NCBI GenBank assembly: GCA_028288305.1
Contig: JAQBOA010000085.1
Coordinates: 1-64,000 of the forward strand
DNA from: Mucilaginibacter sp.
GTDB taxonomy: Bacteria > Bacteroidota > Bacteroidia > Sphingobacteriales > Sphingobacteriaceae
DNA: 64,000 nucleotides
Direction of reading: 5' to 3'
Shown here in pieces: positions 27,028 to 35,607 of this stretch. The position numbers were made by a program, and so were the translations under genes. Below the pieces are notes generated by a model. That model had not been told where the DNA came from. It made no database searches and saw nothing but the letters and a program-made list of their open reading frames with translations. How positions within the stretch are numbered: the stretch's first letter is position 1; each line of letters starts with the position of its first letter.

Positions 27028-27561
27028 ATGAAAAAAATTATTTTATTTATTTTAACTGTTTTGATTTCAGGCAGTGTTTTCGCCCAGTACAAGCCCTTGG
27101 ATCAAGGTTCTTCATTAAATTTTACTATTAAAAATTTTGGTATAGAAGCTACCGGGAAATTTACCGGTTTACAGGGAGATATCGCGTTTGATTCTGAAAA
27201 CCTTGCGACTGCTAATTTTGATGTAAGTATTGATGCCGGCACGGTAAATACAGACAATAGTTTGAGAGACAGCCACCTGCGCGGCGAATCTTATTTTGAT
27301 GTAAAGAATTATCCAAGGATACATTTTGTATCAACCAAAGTAACAGGTGGCAAAAATGGCGCTTTTGTTATTACCGGGAAACTTACTATTAAAAAGCAAA
27401 CCCAGGTAATATCATTCCCTTTTACTGAAACATCATCAGATGACGGCTTACTTTTTAAAGGGTCATTTAGTATAAACAGGAAAGATTATGAGGTTGGCGG
27501 AACCAGCACAGTTTCAAATAACCTGATTGTATCATTAAATATATTGGCTAAAAAAAGCTGA
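27028..27561 (+). CDS. YceI-like family protein
   Basis: 177 residues from ATG at 27028, the start of a standard signal peptide (MKKIILFILTVLISGSVFAQ). The frame is open upstream but runs through the palindromic element. YceI domain: SLNFTIKNFGIEATGKFTGL, then SLRDSHLRGESYFDVKNYP (the lid region), IHFVSTKV, GKLTIKKQTQ and a C-terminal FSINRKDYEVGG. Periplasmic lipid-binding lipocalin-like fold. Followed by a dihaem cytochrome, which fits the frequent link of YceI with isoprenoid or redox functions. Confidence 0.9.
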   Translation: MKKIILFILTVLISGSVFAQYKPLDQGSSLNFTIKNFGIEATGKFTGLQGDIAFDSENLATANFDVSIDAGTVNTDNSLRDSHLRGESYFDVKNYPRIHFVSTKVTGGKNGAFVITGKLTIKKQTQVISFPFTETSSDDGLLFKGSFSINRKDYEVGGTSTVSNNLIVSLNILAKKS

Positions 27562-27588
27562 TAATACCCCTAATAAATAACCACTTTG

Positions 27589-27705
27589 GCAGCAGCGCCC
27601 AGCCGGTAGAATAATTAGAAAAGCTTTACCGCTATATTGGTAACCTTTTATGTACTCTTCATTTCCAGCCATATACAGTTTATGCTACCGGCTGGATGCT
27701 GCTGC
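27589..27705. repeat. Intergenic inverted repeat
   Basis: Arms 27589-27609 (GCAGCAGCGCCCAGCCGGTAG) and 27685-27705 pair with two mismatches over 21 bases. The 75-base loop has no ORF. It lies between the YceI and cytochrome genes on the same strand, so a terminator or an mRNA-stabilising hairpin is possible. Confidence 0.7.
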
Positions 27706-27733
27706 GAAGTAAAACAATGCATTAGAATAAACT

Positions 27734-28141
27734 ATGAAAATCAATCGTAAATTTTTAATCATATTATTGCTTACAGTTACTGTATCAGTTATGGCAAGCG
27801 CTACAATTTTAAAGTCGGAAAAAGAAGAACGGTATGTAAACCTGAAAGTACTGCCTAAAAATATAAGCTCAAAAGATCTTCAAAAAATCATGGTCGATGA
27901 TTTTGAAGACGGCTTGGGTGTTGCCTGCAATTTTTGCCATGCGGCGGATAAAAATACAGGTCAGCTTGATTTTGCAAGCGATGCCAAACCTGAAAAGGAA
28001 ATTGCCAGGTCGATGATGCGCATGACAATTGGCATCAATAAAAAATATTTTAAAATAAAACATCCTATGATCGGAACAGAAGCACTTACAGTTACCTGTA
28101 ATACATGTCATAACGGAGTAGCATTCCCTGATGGTCATTAG
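27734..28141 (+). CDS. Dihaem c-type cytochrome (photosynthetic-reaction-centre-cytochrome-like family)
   Basis: 135 residues. N-terminal signal or anchor (about 6-25), then two haem-binding motifs, CNFCH near residue 60 and CNTCH near 125, with the intervening KYFKIK and MMRMTIGIN helix carrying Met residues that may be axial ligands. This small Bacteroidota family is often annotated as reaction-centre cytochrome c subunit although no photosystem is present. It should carry electrons in the periplasm. Its stop codon lies inside the left arm of the hairpin that follows. Confidence 0.8.
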   Translation: MKINRKFLIILLLTVTVSVMASATILKSEKEERYVNLKVLPKNISSKDLQKIMVDDFEDGLGVACNFCHAADKNTGQLDFASDAKPEKEIARSMMRMTIGINKKYFKIKHPMIGTEALTVTCNTCHNGVAFPDGH

Positions 28142-28242
28142 TCATTGGTCATTATGTCATTGGTCATTTTTATTTGATTAATTAGCCAGCTTTGCGCAAT
28201 GACTAATGACACAATGACCAATGACTTATCGGACTAATGACC
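28133..28242. repeat. Intergenic hairpin of reiterated GTCATTGGTCAT words
   Basis: Left arm 28133-28167 is made of variants of GTCATTGGTCAT; right arm 28197-28242 is made of the complement (AATGACCAATGAC). The left arm includes the cytochrome stop codon and the right arm ends at the LytTR regulator's stop codon. It likely ends transcription in both directions. Confidence 0.8.
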
Positions 28243-28961
28243 TATCTTTTAATCATTCTGTCCTTTAATATTTCATTCAAAACCTTTTCACGTAAATTTT
28301 GGCTGATTGTAATTTTCTCACTTCCAATATTTACCATATTGCCTTCAATGCTTTTTATTTTGTTCCGGTTTACAATAAATGATTTATGAACTTTTATAAA
28401 AAGATTTGCCGGTAATTGTTCTTCCAGACTTTTAAGGGTAATATATACTATCATTTTACGAGTGCTCGTATACAATAGCACATAGTTTAACATTGACTCT
28501 GCATAAAGCAGATCCGTGTACAAAACTTTTTCGATCTGGTTATCGCATTTAATAAAAAAATGATCGTTTGAATTTTGAGCTGATTGTGCCAGTTGTTTTT
28601 TAGTTTCGTAAACCTCCCTGGCCTTATTACAGGCCTTTAAAAATCTTTCAAATGGAATTGGTTTTACCAGGTAATCCAACACATCTAATGAAAAAGCCTC
28701 AACAGCATGCTCCGCATAAGCCGTTGTCATAATTATGCTTGCTTTATTTTTTGAGCTTTTTAAAAAATCAATCCCATTTATTACCGGCATATTAATGTCC
28801 AGAAAAATAAGGTCTATTACATTGTTATTAATCAATGCAATTGCTTTTGCAGGATTTTCGGCCTGGCCAACCAATTCCAAAAAGTCAATGTCACCAATAA
28901 ATTCTTCAATTAATTTGCGTGCAATGGGCTCATCATCAATGATTATACATTTTAACTTCAT
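28242..28961 (-). CDS. LytTR-family response regulator
   Basis: 239 residues. N-terminal receiver domain (CIIIDDEPIARKLIEEFI, acceptor Asp55 in LIFLDINMPVING, Lys near VKPIPFERFLKA). C-terminal LytTR DNA-binding domain (about 135-235): FFIKCDNQIEKVLYTDLLYAE and FIKVHKSFIVNRNKIKSIEG. It is translated with the upstream LytS kinase: the kinase stop and this ATG overlap as ATGA (28958-28961). It will bind paired direct repeats upstream of its target genes; targets are not visible. Confidence 0.9.
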   Translation of the reverse strand: MKLKCIIIDDEPIARKLIEEFIGDIDFLELVGQAENPAKAIALINNNVIDLIFLDINMPVINGIDFLKSSKNKASIIMTTAYAEHAVEAFSLDVLDYLVKPIPFERFLKACNKAREVYETKKQLAQSAQNSNDHFFIKCDNQIEKVLYTDLLYAESMLNYVLLYTSTRKMIVYITLKSLEEQLPANLFIKVHKSFIVNRNKIKSIEGNMVNIGSEKITISQNLREKVLNEILKDRMIKR

Positions 28962-29977
28962 GCAAGTTGTAAATTTAATGTTGCTTCATAATGATCATGA
29001 TCATGTTTTAAAGCAATTTCATATTTATCGGGATATAATAATTCGAGTCTGCGCCTGAGATTAACGATGCCGATACCTCCGTTTTTATTAATGGCAGAAG
29101 ATGAAGCTTGCTTATGTTCGGTAGTGTTTAGTATATAAAAAGTAAATAAATTATCTTTAACCGATAAATCAATGGCAATTTTGTTGTCTCTATCCGTAAA
29201 ATTACTTACAAATTTAAAGGCATTCTCAACAAGGATAATTAACAAAAGGGGCGCTATGGTATAGTTACTATGGCGCGTATTTATTTTAACATCAACTATT
29301 AAATTTTCTTCTTTGCGTATCTGCTGGAAAGAAATATAGCTCCTGATAAATGCAATTTCTTTTTCCAGGCTTATCTTATCTTCACTGCAATCATATAACT
29401 GATAGCGTAATAAATCAGAAAATTTTAACAAAATATTACGGGCGGTTTGGTTATTCTTATCAATATGGCCGTAAATGGTATTCAGCGAATTAAAAAGTGC
29501 ATGGGGGTTAATCTGGGCTTTTAAAAAATCAAGTTCGTGTTTTACACGTTCCTTTTCTAAAAGCGCAAGTTGCTGCTGGTTATATACCTTATCAATGATC
29601 ATTTTTCCCAATACAATTAACTCCACCCATATAAAAATATTCACCAGCGAATTAAGAAACAGATCATAAAAAAGAGGTTTTGGACTGCCTGTAAAAACAT
29701 GGATGCTCATTTGTACCGAGACTAACGATCGTAATAAAGCTGAAAATGTAATTAACCCTACGGTACATAAAATAAAATACCCATACTTTTTTTTCTTTAA
29801 AAACTGGGGGATTATAAAGTTAATGGTGATATAATAATCTGCTGTTATAAAAACCAGGTAACAAAACTGTACTGATACTGTCCTGGTAAGGGAAAATGAA
29901 TAATTGCGAAAAACAAAAACCCAGAGAAGGTAAATCCCAAGCCAGAATAAAATATGATAAACGAGTTTGTGCTTCAT
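28958..29977 (-). CDS. LytS-type sensor histidine kinase
   Basis: 339 residues. Four membrane segments in the first 130 residues (near 8-23, 38-55, 67-82, 108-127), a short coiled coil, then a His_kinase domain whose phospho-acceptor is His159 in KAQINPHALFNSLNTIYGHI. Most family members have NPHFLFN; here Phe is Ala. The HATPase part includes LLILVENAFKFV and GGIGIVNLRRRLELLYP. Partner of the overlapping LytTR regulator. Confidence 0.9.
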   Translation of the reverse strand: MKHKLVYHILFWLGIYLLWVFVFRNYSFSLTRTVSVQFCYLVFITADYYITINFIIPQFLKKKKYGYFILCTVGLITFSALLRSLVSVQMSIHVFTGSPKPLFYDLFLNSLVNIFIWVELIVLGKMIIDKVYNQQQLALLEKERVKHELDFLKAQINPHALFNSLNTIYGHIDKNNQTARNILLKFSDLLRYQLYDCSEDKISLEKEIAFIRSYISFQQIRKEENLIVDVKINTRHSNYTIAPLLLIILVENAFKFVSNFTDRDNKIAIDLSVKDNLFTFYILNTTEHKQASSSAINKNGGIGIVNLRRRLELLYPDKYEIALKHDHDHYEATLNLQLA

Positions 29978-30000
29978 TTTTTTAATATGCTAATGAAGAG

Positions 30001-30150
30001 TTAAAAATCAAGATGCGAGAGCCAAGAATCAAGATGCAGGAATCAAGATGAAAATTGAGAACAGTTTATATAAGATGCAATCAATGAACCCTGCTATTTC
30101 CCTGGTTCTTGGCTCTTGGTTCTTACCTCCTGTCTCTTGATCTTTAGTTA
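30001..30150. repeat. Intergenic hairpin of reiterated AATCAAGATGC words
   Basis: Left arm 30004-30050 repeats AATCAAGATGC/AAGAATCAAG with GAGAGCCAAGAATC; right arm 30105-30148 carries the complement (GGTTCTTGGCTCTTGG, TCTCTTGATCTTTA). It lies between the divergent LytS and DoxX genes. The remainder of the gap (30151-30331) is AT-rich promoter-type DNA without a clear consensus site. Confidence 0.7.
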
Positions 30151-30331
30151 CTCAAATATACCCATGTGTTTCCGCCTTTTCGTTTTTATTACACTAACTA
30201 AGTAAAAAACGTGACAAAAACTACTTAATCAAGTATTTATAAGCCTTTATGTAAATATTTTTTCGCTGCAGCTGATAATAGACACCTTTGTTCATTAATA
30301 AATTTTCAATCATTAAAAGAGTAAAAAGCAA

Positions 30332-30832
30332 ATGAAAAATATATTTGAATGGTTTCAATATCCACCGGTAACTGGCAAATCGTCCATCATTATTATACGA
30401 CTAATGGCAGGTGCGGTTTTCTTTTTCGAAGGAATATTAAAATTTGTTTATATTAACCAGGGAGCTGGCAGGTTTACCAAACTGGGATTTCCATTTCCGG
30501 AAATAACTGCGCATACCATAGCAACAGGCGAAATAATTGGTGGTTTGCTGCTGATTTTCGGGTTGTTTACCCGCTTTGTTTCCTTTTATTTTATACTGCA
30601 AATGATCGTCGCGATATTGTCCACAAAAATCAGTTTGTATTTCGGTAACTCACCGCTGCCTTTGCCGGCAGTTCCGCCCAAAATAGGGTTCTGGGCAGTT
30701 GAGCATGAGTCAAGATCTGATTACGGCCAAATTATGGCTTGTCTTTTTCTCTTAATAGAAGGCGCAGGGAGGATATCAATAGATTTTATTATTTCGACTT
30801 CAAAAAAGGTATATAGCTTTAATGAGAAGTAA
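30332..30832 (+). CDS. DoxX family membrane protein
   Basis: 166 residues, four membrane helices. Family marks: RLMAGAVFFFEGILKFVY, GRFTKLGFPFPEI with the typical Gly-Phe-Pro, TIATGEIIGGLLLIFGLFTR, and a last helix near QIMACLFLLIEGAGRISID. DoxX proteins are inner-membrane proteins, some quinol-linked; the substrate of this one is unknown. Converges with the molybdoenzyme gene across a hairpin. Confidence 0.85.
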   Translation: MKNIFEWFQYPPVTGKSSIIIIRLMAGAVFFFEGILKFVYINQGAGRFTKLGFPFPEITAHTIATGEIIGGLLLIFGLFTRFVSFYFILQMIVAILSTKISLYFGNSPLPLPAVPPKIGFWAVEHESRSDYGQIMACLFLLIEGAGRISIDFIISTSKKVYSFNEK

Positions 30833-30852
30833 GCCTTTCATTTCTTAATAAC

Positions 30853-30881
30853 AAAAAGGGTTCCGGAAGACCGGATCTTTT
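30853..30881. terminator. Weak bidirectional terminator hairpin
   Basis: Stem TCCGG/CCGGA with loop AAGA, extended by A- and T-rich flanks (AAAAAGGG on the left, ATCTTTT on the right), between the convergent DoxX and molybdoenzyme genes. Confidence 0.5.
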
Positions 30882-30912
30882 AAAATATTCAATACATAAC
30901 CAATAGTATTAT

Positions 30913-33231
30913 TTATATTTTCTCAGTGTGTTTTTTTATTTTTATAAAAACCAATTTTGTAGTAGGCGTATTGCTTTTTTCTGCGACGCTGTCTATAGGT
31001 ACTAAAACGTTCATCTCTGGATAATAAGCTGCTGTATTACGTTCGGGAATATCATAAGGAACTACTACAAACAGGTGAGCTACCCGTTCAACGCCGCCAA
31101 AGTAGTTAAACAAGTCTACCTTCTCCCCTGTTTTAAACCCGGCTTTTTCCATATCTTTTATATTCATAAAAATAACCCTCCGTTCATTGTGTATTCCCCG
31201 GTAACGGTCTTCATATCCGTAAATTGTGGTATTAAACTGGTCATGACTACGTATAGAGGTTAACATGTATTCATCATCGGCAAGCGTTTTTTTGTACAGG
31301 TTAGTAAGAGTAAATACGGCTTTATTTCCATGTTTTTCACTTTCGAATTTACGTTCGCGGGGGGCGTTTGGCAAATAAAATCCGCCGGGGTTACGCACTC
31401 TTTTATTGTAATCACCAAAACCTGGAATAACTTTTTCAATTATGTTACGCACTTCATCATAACTGTTAGCATATTTATCCCAGTCAACAACTGTACGGTT
31501 GCCAAGGGTTGCTTTGGCAAGTTCGCATACAATTTGGGTTTCATTTAACAGAACTACTGAAATAGGATCCAAAACCCCTTTCGATTTTTGTATCACGCCC
31601 ATTGAGTTTTCGCAACTTACAAATTGCAATTCTCCATTTACGATATCTTTGTCGCTGCGGGCTAACGTTGGCAATATAATAGATTCCTCACCATGCACCA
31701 GGTGGCCACGGTTTAGCTTGGTTGATACATTAACAGTAAGTTTCAGTTTACGCATTGCTGCGGCAGTAAAATTTGTATCTGGTGTAGCCGATAAAAAATT
31801 GCCGCCCATAGCAAAAAACACTTTTACTTTACCTTCGTGCATTGCTTTTATAGATTCCACCACATCATAGCCGTGCTCGCGGGGTGGTTCAAAACCAAAT
31901 ACTTCTTTTAGCCTATCTAGCAGCTTTTCATAAGGCTTGTCATAAATCATCATAGTACGGTTGCCCTGTACATTACTATGGCCACGCACAGGACATAATC
32001 CGGCACCAGGTTTGCCAATACTTCCCTTAAGCAACGTAAGGTTAACTATTTCTTTTACGGTATCAACCCCATTAGTATGCTGAGTAATTCCCATTGCCCA
32101 ACATATAATGATCCGGCTTTTATACTTCAGCATTTCCGCAACTTCCCTGATTTGCGAAAGCGGCACACCAGCATCTTTAGCAAGATCTTCCAGGTTGTAT
32201 TGTTGTAAATGATCAATAAAATCTTTGTATCCAACAGTATGGGTCTGGATAAACTCATTATCAAACACTTTACCGGGCGCTTCTTTTTCCGCTTCATAAA
32301 GCAAAATTTCTATCGCTTTCAGCAGGGCCATATCACCGTTTATATGCACTTGTAAATAAAGGTCGGCAAGCTGGGTACTAAATCCCAACACACCTTTTAC
32401 AGTTTGCGGATTTTTAAAAGCCATTAATCCGGCCTCTTTTAAAGGGTTTATTGCAATTATTTTCGATCCGTTATTCTTTGCTTTTTCAAGCGCGGTAAGC
32501 ATTCGCGGATGATTAGTGCCCGGATTTTGTCCCATGATTATGATCACATCTGTATCATAAAAGTCATTAAGGGTTACTGTGCCTTTACCAATTCCAATCA
32601 CATCCGCCAAAGCAACGCTGGTTGACTCGTGGCACAGGTTGGAGCAATCGGGCATATTGTTAGTGCCATACTCCCTTACAAATAATTGGTACATAAAAGA
32701 AGCCTCATTGCTGGTACGGCCAGAGGTATAAAATGCCGCCTCGTTTGGCGATGCCAGGCTATTAAGCTTATCTGCTATTTTTTCAAAAGCATCATCCCAG
32801 GTAATAGCCTGGTAATGCGTACCACCTTTTGGTAAATAAACCGGCTGTGCTATTCTTCCCTTTATACCTATTTCGTAATCATTCAATTTTGCAAGGTCAG
32901 CAACTGAATTTTGTGCAAAAAATCCAGGTGTAAGTTTTTTGGTGGTGGCTTCTTCGGCCAGAGCCTTTGCACCGTTCTCACAATATTCGGCAATGGGCGA
33001 ACGATCGTCATCAGGATCCGGCCAGGCACAGCTTGAGCAATCAAACCCGTCCTTCTTATTCATGTGGAAAAGGCCTTTCAAACCCCTTAAGATATCTTCC
33101 TTTTCTAATACATCCTTTCCTGCGGCTAAAACAGCCGGGATGCCTGCTGCCCACTTTTTGGGTTCGGTTAACTTTAAATCCAATAATTCTTCCGGATTTT
33201 CAGCGCCTGGTTGTACTATCTCTTTATTCAT
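30913..33231 (-). CDS. Formate-dehydrogenase-like molybdopterin oxidoreductase (FdhA/YdeP type)
   Basis: 772 residues. Belongs to the FdhF/YdeP group (oxidoreductase alpha subunit, TIGR01701-like): FDCSSCAWPDPDDDR near residue 58, EAAFYTSGRTSNEASFMYQL, NMPDCSNLCHESTSVAL, IIMGQNPGTNHPR, CPVRGHSNVQGNRTM and a C-terminal molybdopterin-guanine-dinucleotide-binding domain. No Tat signal, so cytoplasmic. No classical four-cysteine Fe4S4 motif is seen, only the CSSC pair. It is encoded after fdhD and a DUF7009 protein with overlapping ends, and needs FdhD to sulfurate its cofactor. True substrate is uncertain. Confidence 0.88.
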   Translation of the reverse strand: MNKEIVQPGAENPEELLDLKLTEPKKWAAGIPAVLAAGKDVLEKEDILRGLKGLFHMNKKDGFDCSSCAWPDPDDDRSPIAEYCENGAKALAEEATTKKLTPGFFAQNSVADLAKLNDYEIGIKGRIAQPVYLPKGGTHYQAITWDDAFEKIADKLNSLASPNEAAFYTSGRTSNEASFMYQLFVREYGTNNMPDCSNLCHESTSVALADVIGIGKGTVTLNDFYDTDVIIIMGQNPGTNHPRMLTALEKAKNNGSKIIAINPLKEAGLMAFKNPQTVKGVLGFSTQLADLYLQVHINGDMALLKAIEILLYEAEKEAPGKVFDNEFIQTHTVGYKDFIDHLQQYNLEDLAKDAGVPLSQIREVAEMLKYKSRIIICWAMGITQHTNGVDTVKEIVNLTLLKGSIGKPGAGLCPVRGHSNVQGNRTMMIYDKPYEKLLDRLKEVFGFEPPREHGYDVVESIKAMHEGKVKVFFAMGGNFLSATPDTNFTAAAMRKLKLTVNVSTKLNRGHLVHGEESIILPTLARSDKDIVNGELQFVSCENSMGVIQKSKGVLDPISVVLLNETQIVCELAKATLGNRTVVDWDKYANSYDEVRNIIEKVIPGFGDYNKRVRNPGGFYLPNAPRERKFESEKHGNKAVFTLTNLYKKTLADDEYMLTSIRSHDQFNTTIYGYEDRYRGIHNERRVIFMNIKDMEKAGFKTGEKVDLFNYFGGVERVAHLFVVVPYDIPERNTAAYYPEMNVLVPIDSVAEKSNTPTTKLVFIKIKKHTEKI

Positions 33232-33586
33232 AATGTTTTTCAGTTAATGGGTTAGGATAATTATCACTCTGGTCTTCCTCTACATTTTCCAGGCAGGTAA
33301 AGTCTTTTTCTACCAGTAAATGCAACTGCCCATCGTTTTTTTCAAAACCAACCCTATCCGTGTCTATTAATTCACTGATCATACTTTTCGGCATAAACAG
33401 CGTTATGGTATCATTTTTAAAGCTTGACGATAATTGACCGTCCTCATCAGTAATTTTCAAAGCATACATTAATGTTTGCTCGGGAAATTTCACCTTATCT
33501 TCCAGATAACCCACCTGTTCCAGGCTTGCTATGTCTGAACGGGTAAGCCGGTATCTTAACGAGTTGCTTTTAATGCGTATTTTCAT
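33224..33586 (-). CDS. DUF7009 family protein
   Basis: 120 residues. Starts MKIRIKSNSLRYRLTRSDIA and ends with DFTCLENVEEDQSDNYPNP, the pattern of the DUF7009 family, which is common next to formate-dehydrogenase-like genes in Bacteroidota. It overlaps fdhD by 17 bases and the molybdoenzyme gene by 8 bases, so the three are translated together. Probably an accessory factor for the enzyme; no biochemical function is known. Confidence 0.8.
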   Translation of the reverse strand: MKIRIKSNSLRYRLTRSDIASLEQVGYLEDKVKFPEQTLMYALKITDEDGQLSSSFKNDTITLFMPKSMISELIDTDRVGFEKNDGQLHLLVEKDFTCLENVEEDQSDNYPNPLTEKHYE

Positions 33587-34436
33587 AATTTGGTATAAGT
33601 ATGCGGTGTGCCGCTGTATAGATATTAAAACGCTGGTTTCTCAAAAAACCTGCTAGTGTTATGTTAAACTCTTCAGCCAGCTGAACGGCCAGACTCGAAG
33701 GTGCACCAACCGAAGCAATGATATTGATCCCGGCCATAGCCGCTTTTTGAACAAGTTCAAAACTTGCCCGGCCACTTAAAAGCAATATAGATTTGTTTAA
33801 TGGAAGCCAGTTTTTGCCCAGGGCCGCACCGATAAGTTTATCCAAAGCATTGTGACGGCCCACATCTTCTCGTACTAGCAACAAGTTCCCATCTCTACTG
33901 AATAATGCTGAAGCGTGAAGTCCGCCGGTATCGGCAAAAACAGCCTGGTGCCGGCTTAAAATATCAGGAAGCTGGTACAGTAACTCAGAATCTATTTGAA
34001 AATCATCTTTAGTTTGAGTAAAGTTGCTTACTGTACGAATAGCATTGATAGAACCTTTTCCGCAAACCCCACAGCTGGAAGTAGTATAAAAATTACGTTC
34101 GGTATTTTGGAGATGAGGCATTATTCCCTCCTTTAAACTTACCTGTATCACATTTTCCTTATTCTCCGCACAGGCAATAAAGCAATGATCAACGTCGGCT
34201 ATTTCTTCTTGATATCTAACAATGCCTTCGGTAAACAAAAATCCGGAAGCCAATTCTGCATCGTGGCCGGGGGTACGCATGGTTACAGAAATATTTTGCA
34301 CCATCCGGTCTCCTGCCAGGCCATATTCCAGCCTGATCTCTAAAGGCTCTTCAATGGCAAGCGCGTCAAATGTATCCGCGCTTTCTAAATCCTTTACTTT
34401 AATAACCGCTACTCTTTTAATTGAACTTTCGGCCAT
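33570..34436 (-). CDS. fdhD: Formate dehydrogenase accessory sulfurtransferase FdhD
   Basis: 288 residues. FdhD transfers sulfur from a cysteine desulfurase to the Mo cofactor of formate-dehydrogenase-like enzymes. The catalytic motif TTSSCGVCGKGSI has Cys122 and Cys125; other marks are TPGHDAELASGFLFTEGI, REDVGRHNALDKLIGAAL and LSGRASFELVQKAAMAGI. First gene of a three-gene operon with the DUF7009 protein and the molybdoenzyme it serves. Confidence 0.95.
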   Translation of the reverse strand: MAESSIKRVAVIKVKDLESADTFDALAIEEPLEIRLEYGLAGDRMVQNISVTMRTPGHDAELASGFLFTEGIVRYQEEIADVDHCFIACAENKENVIQVSLKEGIMPHLQNTERNFYTTSSCGVCGKGSINAIRTVSNFTQTKDDFQIDSELLYQLPDILSRHQAVFADTGGLHASALFSRDGNLLLVREDVGRHNALDKLIGAALGKNWLPLNKSILLLSGRASFELVQKAAMAGINIIASVGAPSSLAVQLAEEFNITLAGFLRNQRFNIYTAAHRILIPNYENTH

Positions 34437-34519
34437 AATCAGTAAACAAAACAGAATAAAGATTGTTTGAGTTTTTTTGCTGGTTATGAGTTGTAAGTTG
34501 TGGGTTTTACCCCTAAAAT

Positions 34520-34573
34520 AAAAAAGGTAAAAAGAAAAACCTTTTACCTTTTTGCTTTTAACCTTTTACCTTC
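34520..34573. repeat. Hairpin of reiterated AAAAGGTAAAAAG words
   Basis: AAAAAGGTAAAAAG on the left pairs with CTTTTACCTTTTT, then the word repeats as CTTTTAACCTTTTACC. It starts right after the DinB gene's stop codon on the minus strand and could end its transcript. Confidence 0.65.
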
Positions 34574-35080
34574 TTAAAAATATTTCATGGCTTCTTTACC
34601 AAGCCCTCGTCTCAAAATGCCTATCTGACCAATAGTATAGGCCTGGTGATGATTAATGAATGCCCATAGTCCGCCGAGTGTATTGTCGAATGGGGCAATG
34701 GGATGTTTTACTTCAATCACAGTATTTAACGCCTCTTCAGGAAGGGTTTCTAAGCCGTTTCTTATTAAAGGTGCAAATTCATTCCATTTATCTTTAACCT
34801 GTTGTAATGTTGGCAATTCACTTTTGGGAGCATTAAAATCTTCGGGCGAACCGCCTTGTTTGGTATGAAAATGATCTCTCCAGGGCAAATCAAGTTTAAC
34901 CCGCCCTATGTTAGCTAAATTGTGCTGTGCCCAAAGCAAATGCCCGGCCAGCCATTTTATGCTGTTCATTGGATCAGCCACACATCTGTTTGATTCGACA
35001 TCGCTAACATCTGCAATAACATTGTTATATAAAATGTTATGCAGATCAAATTGGTCAAGTAATACTTTTTTTGCTGACAT
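34574..35080 (-). CDS. DinB-superfamily protein
   Basis: 168 residues, all-helical. Metal-binding His candidates lie in SIKWLAGHLLWAQHNLANIG (helix 2) and FINHHQAYTIGQIGILRRGLG (last helix), the pattern of the DinB/YfiT-like four-helix bundle. Such proteins are metal-dependent, often thiol transferases or stress-linked, but the activity here is unknown. Single gene divergent from the methionine operon. Confidence 0.75.
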   Translation of the reverse strand: MSAKKVLLDQFDLHNILYNNVIADVSDVESNRCVADPMNSIKWLAGHLLWAQHNLANIGRVKLDLPWRDHFHTKQGGSPEDFNAPKSELPTLQQVKDKWNEFAPLIRNGLETLPEEALNTVIEVKHPIAPFDNTLGGLWAFINHHQAYTIGQIGILRRGLGKEAMKYF

Positions 35081-35171
35081 GATTTTTTAATTTGGTTATT
35101 CAAATGTATGGTCAAAAAACAACATTGATTGGGTGTAAATACGACAATATAAAGGGCGGTTTGCGACAAGA

Positions 35172-35392
35172 AGAGGTGAAAGGCGAAAGGTGAAAGGCAA
35201 AAGGTGAAAGGTGAAAGTTCTTTTTTTAATAGCCGGAGTCTTAAATGGAAGGTAGTGCTTAAATAATTGTGTCATTAAATAATCTGGTAGTGCTTAAAAC
35301 CTTTCACCTTTACCCTTTCGCCTTTTACCTAATTTCTAAAACCTTTTGCCCTTCGCCTTTTACCTTTCGCCTAAAACTTTTACCTTTCACCT
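35172..35392. repeat. Long hairpin of reiterated GAAAGGTGAAAGGC words
   Basis: Left arm 35172-35218 repeats GAAAGGTGAAAGGC and variants; right arm 35299-35392 repeats the complement (CCTTTCACCTTTACCC, CGCCTTTTACC). Inside are two direct copies of GGTAGTGCTTAAA at 35251 and 35287. It separates the divergent DinB gene and the metY promoter. Confidence 0.8.
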
Positions 35393-35408
35393 AAAAAATA
35401 AAATTAAA

Positions 35409-35441
35409 TTTGGAAAAGTCAATCCTATCCCCTTATCTTTG
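35409..35441 (+). promoter_or_regulatory. Bacteroidota-type promoter of metY
   Basis: TTTG (35409-35412), 21-base spacer, TATCTTTG (35434-35441). This matches the housekeeping consensus TTTG-N19-21-TAnnTTTG exactly. It lies about 55 bases upstream of the SAM riboswitch. Confidence 0.75.
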
Positions 35442-35494
35442 AAACAATATTTGGTAGCAATACCATAATCATAACCCCGCAAAGGTTTTGATTT

Positions 35495-35590
35495 ATAAAG
35501 AAGCGGCGAGAGATCAGGCTCAATAACCCGCTGGCAACCCTCCAATTGGAGAAGGTGCCAATTCCTGTCCCGGCAAATAACACCGGGGAA
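35495..35590 (+). ncRNA. SAM riboswitch (SAM-I family, Bacteroidota variant)
   Basis: The core GAGAGATCAGGCTC, ATAACCCGCTGGCAACC and GAAGGTGCCAATTCC occur in the order of S-box aptamers (RF00162-like). Immediately 3' is a hairpin CCCGG-CAAATAACA-CCGGG followed by an A/T run, likely the expression platform. It controls metY, and S-adenosylmethionine would lower expression. Identification is from motif recall, without a covariance-model search. Confidence 0.85.
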
Positions 35591-35607
35591 TATAAATTTT
35601 AATAACC

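Noticed and set aside
27734..28141. Evidence of phototrophy from the reaction-centre-like cytochrome
   Set aside because: No photosystem, bacteriochlorophyll or carotenoid genes are present; this small dihaem family is common in non-phototrophic Bacteroidota.
35172..35392. CRISPR array in the repeat-rich gap before metY
   Set aside because: The repeats are short, irregular words without unique spacers of constant length, and no cas gene is near.
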